11,188 nucleotides of DNA from an uncultured Bacilli bacterium (GTDB lineage Bacteria; Bacillota_I; Bacilli_A; RF39; UBA660). Numbering within the stretch: the first letter of the stretch is position 1; each line of letters opens with the position of its first letter. Location: positions 1 to 11,188 of the forward strand of contig CALVPO010000042.1 of the NCBI GenBank assembly GCA_944351345.1, written 5' to 3'. This document shows, piece after piece, positions 7,291-11,188 of this stretch. The notes beneath the pieces are model-generated. The model was not told where the DNA came from, searched no databases, and was given only the letters and a program-made list of their open reading frames with translations. The translations under genes and the position numbers were made by a program.

Positions 7291-7302
7291 AACTATATAG
7301 TT
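7275..7302. repeat. Tandem palindromes ACTATATAGT, operator-like
   Basis: Two copies of the perfect palindrome ACTATATAGT (7275-7284 and 7292-7301) sit 17 bp apart centre to centre. The second extends to the 12-bp palindrome AACTATATAGTT (7291-7302). One copy lies inside the spacer of the leftward rpn promoter; the other overlaps the -35 box of the rightward mtaB promoter. An additional 9-bp inverted repeat (7280-7288 with 7303-7311) frames the second copy. The geometry suggests binding by a dimeric regulator acting on both promoters; the regulator is not identified. Confidence 0.5.
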
Positions 7303-7329
7303 GATAACTATCTTTTTTTATGGTATGAT
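7301..7329 (+). promoter_or_regulatory. Promoter of mtaB-yqeG-yqeH
   Basis: The -35 TTGATA (7301-7306), a 17-base spacer and -10 TATGAT (7324-7329) preceded by TGG (extended -10). Transcription would start near 7336, about 17 bases before the mtaB ATG, leaving just enough room for the ribosome binding site. Confidence 0.72.
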
Positions 7330-7352
7330 TAGTTAAATTGCGAGGTGGTATT

Positions 7353-8630
7353 ATGAAGGCTTGTATTTATTCTTTAGGGTGTCGTGTTAATATATATGAG
7401 AGTGAATATGTAGAAGCATTACTTAAAAGTAATGGATTTGAGATAGTAGATTTTAATAGTGGTGATGCTTCTATATATATAATTAATACTTGTAGTGTTA
7501 CTAATGAGGCAGATAGGAAGAGTAGACAAATTATTAATAGAGCTAAGAGAAATAATCCTGATGCTATTGTAGTTGTAATGGGATGTTATAGTCAGGTTAA
7601 TAGTGATAAGATAGATGCTGATATAGTTATAGGTAATAGGGATAAGAGTAAGATAGTAGAGTTAATTAATGAGACTATAGAAAATAGAAATAAGATAAAG
7701 AAGATATATAATTTAAGAGATGAAGCTATTTTTGAAGATATGTCTATTAGCAAGTTTGATAATCATACTAGAGCATTTGTTAAAATACAAGATGGTTGTA
7801 ATGCTTTTTGTAGTTATTGTATTATACCTTATACTAGGGGAAGAATTAGAAGTAAAAAAGAGGATGATGTTGTTAAGGAAGTTACTAATTTAGTTAATAA
7901 TGGTTATAAAGAGATAGTATTAACTGGTATTCATACTGGTAAATATGGTATGGATTTGGAGAATACTAATTTAGAAAAGTTACTTAGAAGATTAGTTAAA
8001 ATAAAGGGATTATATAGATTAAGATTATCTTCTATAGAAATAAATGAAGTAACTGATGGTATTCTAGATATACTTAAAGACAATAAAGTTATATCTAGTC
8101 ACTTTCATATACCTATTCAAAGTGGTTGTGATAAGATATTAAAGAGTATGAATAGGTGTTATGATATAGATTATTTTATTAATAGAATTAATAAGATTAA
8201 GAGTATTAGAAGTGATATGTCTATTACTACAGATTTAATAGTAGGATTTCCTGGTGAGAGTGATGAGGATTTTAATATAACGCTTAATACTTTAGATAAA
8301 ATAGGTTTTACTAAGATACATGTATTTCCATATTCTAAAAGAGATAATACTAAGGCTAGCAAAATGCCTAATCAGATAGATAATAGTATAAAGAAAAAAC
8401 GTGTTAGAGTAGTATTAGATAAGTCCTTAGAATATGAAAATACTTACTATAAGAAATTTATAGGTACTATTATGGATGGAGTTAGTGAAGTTAGAGGAGA
8501 TGGTAAGGTAGTTGTTCATACTTCTAATTTTATTCCTGTTAATGTAGCTAGTGATGTTTTAAATAATGTAATTGTTAAAGTAAAGATAGTTAGGGTAGAT
8601 AATAATTTGATATATGGAGAAGTGGTTTAG
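7353..8630 (+). CDS. mtaB: tRNA (t6A37) methylthiotransferase MtaB
   Basis: Radical-SAM enzyme converting t6A at position 37 of ANN-decoding tRNAs to ms2t6A, in the cytoplasm. With the ATG at 7353 (GAGGTGG at 7342-7348) the protein has 425 residues, normal for MtaB; the frame extends back to a TTG at 7338, but that would overlap the ribosome binding site. The N-terminal UPF0004 domain holds the second Fe-S cluster ligands Cys10 (SLGCRVN), Cys47 (NTCSVT) and Cys78 (MGCYSQ). The radical-SAM triad is CNAFCSYC (Cys149, 153, 156), followed by IIPYTRGRIRS. HIPIQSGCDKILKSMNR and TTDLIVGFPGE are typical later motifs, and a TRAM-like beta domain ends the protein. The LGCRVN and CNAFCSYC forms favour MtaB over MiaB. 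It is the first gene of the rightward run and probably serves housekeeping translation fidelity. Confidence 0.95.
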   Translation: MKACIYSLGCRVNIYESEYVEALLKSNGFEIVDFNSGDASIYIINTCSVTNEADRKSRQIINRAKRNNPDAIVVVMGCYSQVNSDKIDADIVIGNRDKSKIVELINETIENRNKIKKIYNLRDEAIFEDMSISKFDNHTRAFVKIQDGCNAFCSYCIIPYTRGRIRSKKEDDVVKEVTNLVNNGYKEIVLTGIHTGKYGMDLENTNLEKLLRRLVKIKGLYRLRLSSIEINEVTDGILDILKDNKVISSHFHIPIQSGCDKILKSMNRCYDIDYFINRINKIKSIRSDMSITTDLIVGFPGESDEDFNITLNTLDKIGFTKIHVFPYSKRDNTKASKMPNQIDNSIKKKRVRVVLDKSLEYENTYYKKFIGTIMDGVSEVRGDGKVVVHTSNFIPVNVASDVLNNVIVKVKIVRVDNNLIYGEVV

Positions 8631-8673
8631 ATAATAATTATTTGGCATATTAATTAATAAGAGGTGATATTTT

Positions 8674-9192
8674 TTGAGTAAGTTTTTTCCTGATATGTAT
8701 CAGAAAAGTATTTATGATATAGATTATAAGAAATTAAAACATAGTGGTATTAAATGTATATTATTTGATTTAGATAATACATGTGTTCCATTTCACGAGA
8801 ATGAAGGTAATGATAGTTTGAAAAAATTATTTAATAAACTTACTAAAATGAAGTTTAAAGTAATAATTTTTTCAAATTCCCCTGAAAGGAGACTAAAGAA
8901 ATTTAGTAATTTAAGAGTAGAATATAATTCTTCTTCTAAGAAACCTTTATCACGTAGTTTTTATAAGATTCTTAATAAATATAATTTTAAGAAGGAGGAA
9001 GTATGTATTATTGGTGATCAATTATTTACTGATATTTATGGGGGAAATAAGGTTGGTATTAGGACTTGTTTAGTGGAGCCTATTACAGATGTAGATTTTT
9101 TTCTAACGAGATTTAGTAGAATATTTGAAAATAGATTATTTAAGAAATTTGAGAAAAAGGGAATGCTTAAGAAAGGAAAGTATTATGACTAA
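8674..9192 (+). CDS. yqeG: YqeG-family HAD IIIA-type phosphatase
   Basis: A 172-residue cytoplasmic HAD-superfamily protein. Motif I FDLDNTCVPF (31-40) has the nucleophile Asp32 and acid/base Asp34; motif II is IIFSNS (64-69, Ser67); motif III Lys is in SSKKP (87-91); motif IV is GDQLFTDIYGGN (114-125) with Asp115 and Asp120. The FDLDNT-to-GDQxxTD arrangement with a short cap is diagnostic for YqeG. Its substrate in the cell is not settled. Start is TTG at 8674: GAGGTGAT (8661-8668) lies 5 bases upstream and no ATG fits. It follows mtaB by 43 bases and overlaps yqeH by 8 bases, so it is likely co-transcribed with both. The yqeG-yqeH pair is conserved in Bacillota, which links it to ribosome assembly by association. 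Confidence 0.93.
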   Translation: MSKFFPDMYQKSIYDIDYKKLKHSGIKCILFDLDNTCVPFHENEGNDSLKKLFNKLTKMKFKVIIFSNSPERRLKKFSNLRVEYNSSSKKPLSRSFYKILNKYNFKKEEVCIIGDQLFTDIYGGNKVGIRTCLVEPITDVDFFLTRFSRIFENRLFKKFEKKGMLKKGKYYD

Positions 9193-10162
9193 ATGTAAGG
9201 GTTGTGGTATTACATTACAGAATAAAGATAAGAATGGTTTAGGTTATGTAGAAGATATTAACAGTGATATATGTAGGAGATGTTTTAGATTATCACATTA
9301 TGGGGAATATAAGACTGTATCGTTAGATAATAGTGATTATAAAAAAATAATTAAAAGTATTCCTAAGGATTCATTAGTAGTATATATATGCGATATTTTA
9401 TCTTTAGATATTTATAATTTAGATAATTATAATAATATTCTTTTAGTTATTACTAAAAGAGATATTATGCCTAAGTCTATTAAAAATTATAAATTAATAG
9501 AATATATAAAAAGAAGAGTAAATGTTTTAGATATAGTTATAATTAGCAGTAATAAGAATTATAATATAGATAATTTATATAGTCTTATAGAGAAATATTC
9601 TAAGGGACATGATGTTTATTTTATTGGTAATACCAATAGTGGTAAGTCTACTTTAATTAATAAGTTACAGAAGAATTATAGCAATTCTAGTTATAATTCT
9701 GTTACTGTTAGTATGTATCCTTCTACTACTTTAGATAAGGTTAGTATTAAAATAGGCAGTATTAATATAGTTGATACTCCTGGTATTATTGATAATGGTA
9801 ATATTATTAATTATCTTAACAGTAAAGAGTTAAAGAAAGTTATTCCCAAAAAAGAGATAAAACCTAAGTCTTGTCAGATTAGTGGTAGTGGTAGTATTGT
9901 TATAGATGATTTTGCTAGGATTGATTATGAGAGTGTTAATGATAATAGTATGGTTATATATGGAGCTAATAGCTTAAATATTAGGTTTAATTCTATAAAA
10001 AAAGATAATTTACTTGATTTGAATTGTACTTGTTTTAATTTAGATAATAATAAAGATATTGTTATACCTGGTTTATGTTTTATAAAATTTGTTGGTAGTA
10101 TTAAGGTTAAGGTATATACTTTTGAAAAAGTAGTTCCTTATGAGAGAGATAATTTGATATAA
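9185..10162 (+). CDS. yqeH: Ribosome-biogenesis GTPase YqeH
   Basis: Circularly permuted GTPase needed for 30S subunit assembly in Bacillota. The ATG at 9185 is chosen because AAAGGA (9172-9177) lies 7 bases upstream and the protein then starts MTKCKGCG, giving 325 residues, somewhat shorter than the roughly 366 of Bacillus YqeH. A treble-clef zinc finger uses Cys4, Cys7, Cys30 and Cys33. G motifs run in permuted order: G4 TKRD (90-93), G5-like SSN (121-123), G1 GNTNSGKST (148-156), G2 Thr near 181-182, G3 DTPG (197-200). The C-terminal domain (about 210-325) is beta-rich and would bind RNA or ribosome. The frame extends 20 codons upstream into yqeG, but without ribosome binding site. It shares ATGACTAA with the yqeG end, so translation is probably coupled. 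No aroE, yhbY or nadD follows. Confidence 0.95.
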   Translation: MTKCKGCGITLQNKDKNGLGYVEDINSDICRRCFRLSHYGEYKTVSLDNSDYKKIIKSIPKDSLVVYICDILSLDIYNLDNYNNILLVITKRDIMPKSIKNYKLIEYIKRRVNVLDIVIISSNKNYNIDNLYSLIEKYSKGHDVYFIGNTNSGKSTLINKLQKNYSNSSYNSVTVSMYPSTTLDKVSIKIGSINIVDTPGIIDNGNIINYLNSKELKKVIPKKEIKPKSCQISGSGSIVIDDFARIDYESVNDNSMVIYGANSLNIRFNSIKKDNLLDLNCTCFNLDNNKDIVIPGLCFIKFVGSIKVKVYTFEKVVPYERDNLI

Positions 10163-10290
10163 TAATAAGAATAATATCATTTTAGCTTTTATTTTAAGAA
10201 ATTATTGAAGTGATTTAAACAATTAATGTTTATTAGTAATTATTAAAAAAATTATTATGACATATTAACGATATTTTAGTAATATGAGTA
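10163..10290. other. AT-rich intergenic after yqeH
   Basis: No reading frame with a ribosome binding site and no clear intrinsic terminator; only short A/T repeats. This is the boundary between the conserved operon and the decayed accessory genes. Confidence 0.4.
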
Positions 10291-10319
10291 TTGTTATATA
10301 TTATTTTATTTGGTAAAAT
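10291..10319 (+). promoter_or_regulatory. Promoter before the coiled-coil-like short ORF
   Basis: The -35 TTGTTA (10291-10296), a 17-base spacer and -10 TAAAAT (10314-10319) with the TGG extension. Transcription would start near 10326. The elements overlap the 5' end of the open frame, so the most upstream start (TTG 10291) is unlikely. Confidence 0.6.
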
Positions 10320-10326
10320 GTATTTA

Positions 10327-10521
10327 ATGGAGGTAAAACTTCTAATAGATATAGTTGAAGATTTAGAAAAGAAATTAGAAGAATTTAAATATAAATTTTT
10401 AATGTTCAAAAGTATAATTTGGAAAGAAGTAAAACAAACTAAGAATAGAAAAATTAGTTTTTTTAGAGTAATAAAACAATTAGAGCTTTTGAAGAAATCT
10501 TATGGATTAAAACTATTTTAA
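10327..10521 (+). CDS. Short Lys-rich helical ORF of unknown function, possible remnant
   Basis: I do not recognise this protein. From the ATG at 10327 it has 64 residues: a heptad-like helix (VEDLEKKLEEFKYKF, about 9-23) followed by a basic, aromatic segment and ending SYGLKLF. No signal peptide or membrane segment. The start is uncertain. The frame is open back to TTG 10291, which sits in the promoter. A good GGAGGT (10329-10334) lies downstream of ATG 10327 and points at an in-frame ATA (10345), 10 bases on, as if a start codon had been lost. ATG 10327 itself would sit at the 5' end of the transcript, making a leaderless message. The sequence resembles coiled-coil tails of plasmid mobilisation proteins only vaguely. 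It may be a decayed gene fragment. Confidence 0.35.
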   Translation: MEVKLLIDIVEDLEKKLEEFKYKFLMFKSIIWKEVKQTKNRKISFFRVIKQLELLKKSYGLKLF

Positions 10522-10610
10522 AAATACTATAAATTGTTTTAATTTAATATATAAAAAATTTTAAATATTCTATTTTCAAAATTAGAACGAAAAAAGGAGA
10601 CAAGGCCTTT
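10522..10610. other. AT-rich gap before the AlbA_2 gene
   Basis: Contains a weak 8-bp inverted repeat, ATTAAAAC (10506-10513) with GTTTTAAT (10536-10543), overlapping the end of the short ORF, and the ribosome binding site AAAGGAG (10593-10599). No convincing promoter is seen. Confidence 0.35.
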
Positions 10611-11117
10611 ATGGAAGAAAAAATTAAAAATATTATTTTATTAGGTGAAAATGTTAATACAGAATTAAAGGAAGCTACTAATGGATTGCCGAAAAATGTG
10701 TTTGAATCTGTATGTTCATTTTTAAATACTACAGGGGGATATATTATTTTAGGAGTAAATGATAAAAAAGAGATAATAGGAATAAAAAGGGAATTAGTAG
10801 AAAAAATTAAAAAAGATTATACAACACAGTGTAATAATAGAGAAGTTATTAATCCAACTATTTTATCAGAATTACATGAAATAGAAATAGATGGTAAAAT
10901 ACTTTTGTATACTCATATTGAAGAATCAACAGAAATTCATAAATGTAAGGGAAAAGTTTTTATTCGTAATTATGAAGGTGATTTTGATATATCAAATAAT
11001 ATTCCATTAATTGCTAGTATTCATAATAAAAAGCGAAAAATATTTGATGAAGATACAATTTATCCATATGTTTCAGTAGAAGAAGATTTAAGGCATGATT
11101 TAATCGAAAAAGCTTAG
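10611..11117 (+). pseudogene. AlbA_2 (Schlafen-like) protein truncated at the C terminus
   Basis: The N-terminal AlbA_2/Schlafen-type domain of the large family annotated as ATP-binding proteins or putative transcriptional regulators, often 400-500 residues with a C-terminal ATPase-like domain. Visible motifs: ENVNTELKEATNGLPKNV (13-30; Glu18, Lys20), SVCSFLNTTGGYIILGVND (33-51; Asn39, Gly42, Gly43), and FIRNYEGDFD (117-126). The domain appears whole to about residue 135. The frame stops at TAG (11115-11117) after residues IYPYVSVEEDLRHDLIEKA (150-168), a segment that in full members continues without a break, so about 250-300 residues are missing. AAAGGAG is 11 bases before the ATG at 10611, somewhat far. 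Members are common in mobile and defence-rich DNA; the function of this one is unknown and it may be inactive. Confidence 0.72.
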
Positions 11118-11188
11118 CTCTGGACAGTTTTAATTTAACCCAACAAATATAAGGGTTTATGAGGATAAAATTACGCCCAAAGTTGAAT
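11118..11188. other. Sequence replacing the 3' end of the AlbA_2 gene
   Basis: None of the three plus-strand frames gives the expected family continuation. The composition is a little richer in G and C than the surrounding DNA, and a small hairpin (AACCC 11137-11141 with GGGTT 11153-11157) is present. It could be the end of an insertion sequence or a deletion join, but with one edge only neither inverted terminal repeats nor a target duplication can be tested. Confidence 0.35.

Noticed and set aside
7280..7319. Intrinsic terminator before mtaB (9-bp inverted repeat plus T run)
   Set aside because: The inverted repeat and T run overlap the -35 box and spacer of a good promoter, and no rightward gene ends nearby except a doubtful 23-codon ORF. 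An operator reading fits better, though a terminator cannot be excluded.
8171..8362. Leftward 63-codon open frame inside mtaB
   Set aside because: It lies wholly antisense to conserved radical-SAM coding sequence, is a run of Leu/Ile from AT-rich codons, and has no supporting ribosome binding site.
9125..9184. Upstream extension of yqeH by 20 codons
   Set aside because: It lies in yqeG coding sequence, lacks a ribosome binding site, and the zinc-finger start MTKCKGCG fits ATG 9185.
1..11188. tRNA, rRNA genes or a CRISPR array
   Set aside because: No cloverleaf-like segment with conserved TTCRA arm, no rRNA sequence, and no regularly spaced repeats were seen in the gaps.

Overview
The window is very AT-rich DNA with the standard genetic code: tryptophans in the conserved genes are TGG and TGA is never needed as a sense codon. 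It carries a T-box leader, strong AGGAG-type ribosome binding sites, and the Bacillota genes pheS-pheT, mtaB (yqeV), yqeG and yqeH. It most likely comes from a low-GC Bacillota chromosome, possibly a reduced-genome gut Bacilli lineage. The lineage is inferred from gene content and composition, not proven.

Positions 1-4799 hold one rightward unit. A consensus promoter (105-133) feeds a phenylalanine-type T-box with specifier TTC, T-box sequence and terminator (about 138-360). Downstream lie an unrecognised 96-aa gene, pheS, pheT (sharing one base with pheS) and a Fic-fold protein whose catalytic histidine is replaced by glutamine. The layout implies that all four genes rise when uncharged tRNA-Phe accumulates. 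A near-perfect AT-rich palindrome (4806-4848) separates this unit from a leftward gene.

Positions 4830-7191 are an accessory, mostly leftward region. It holds a DUF3419/BtaA-like SAM-binding protein with its own promoter, a possible 23-codon rightward ORF, and an Rpn-family (PD-(D/E)XK) nuclease gene split by a frameshift. The rpn and mtaB promoters diverge around two copies of the palindrome ACTATATAGT, which look like an operator.

Positions 7353-10162 return to conserved genes: mtaB (tRNA ms2t6A synthesis), yqeG (HAD phosphatase family) and yqeH (circularly permuted ribosome-assembly GTPase), closely spaced and rightward. The aroE/yhbY/nadD genes that often follow yqeH in Bacillota are absent. 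After yqeH come a short unrecognised coiled-coil-like ORF with a good promoter but no well-placed start, and an AlbA_2 (Schlafen-like) protein cut off after 168 residues. The last 71 bases are non-homologous-looking sequence that may be the edge of an insertion or rearrangement.
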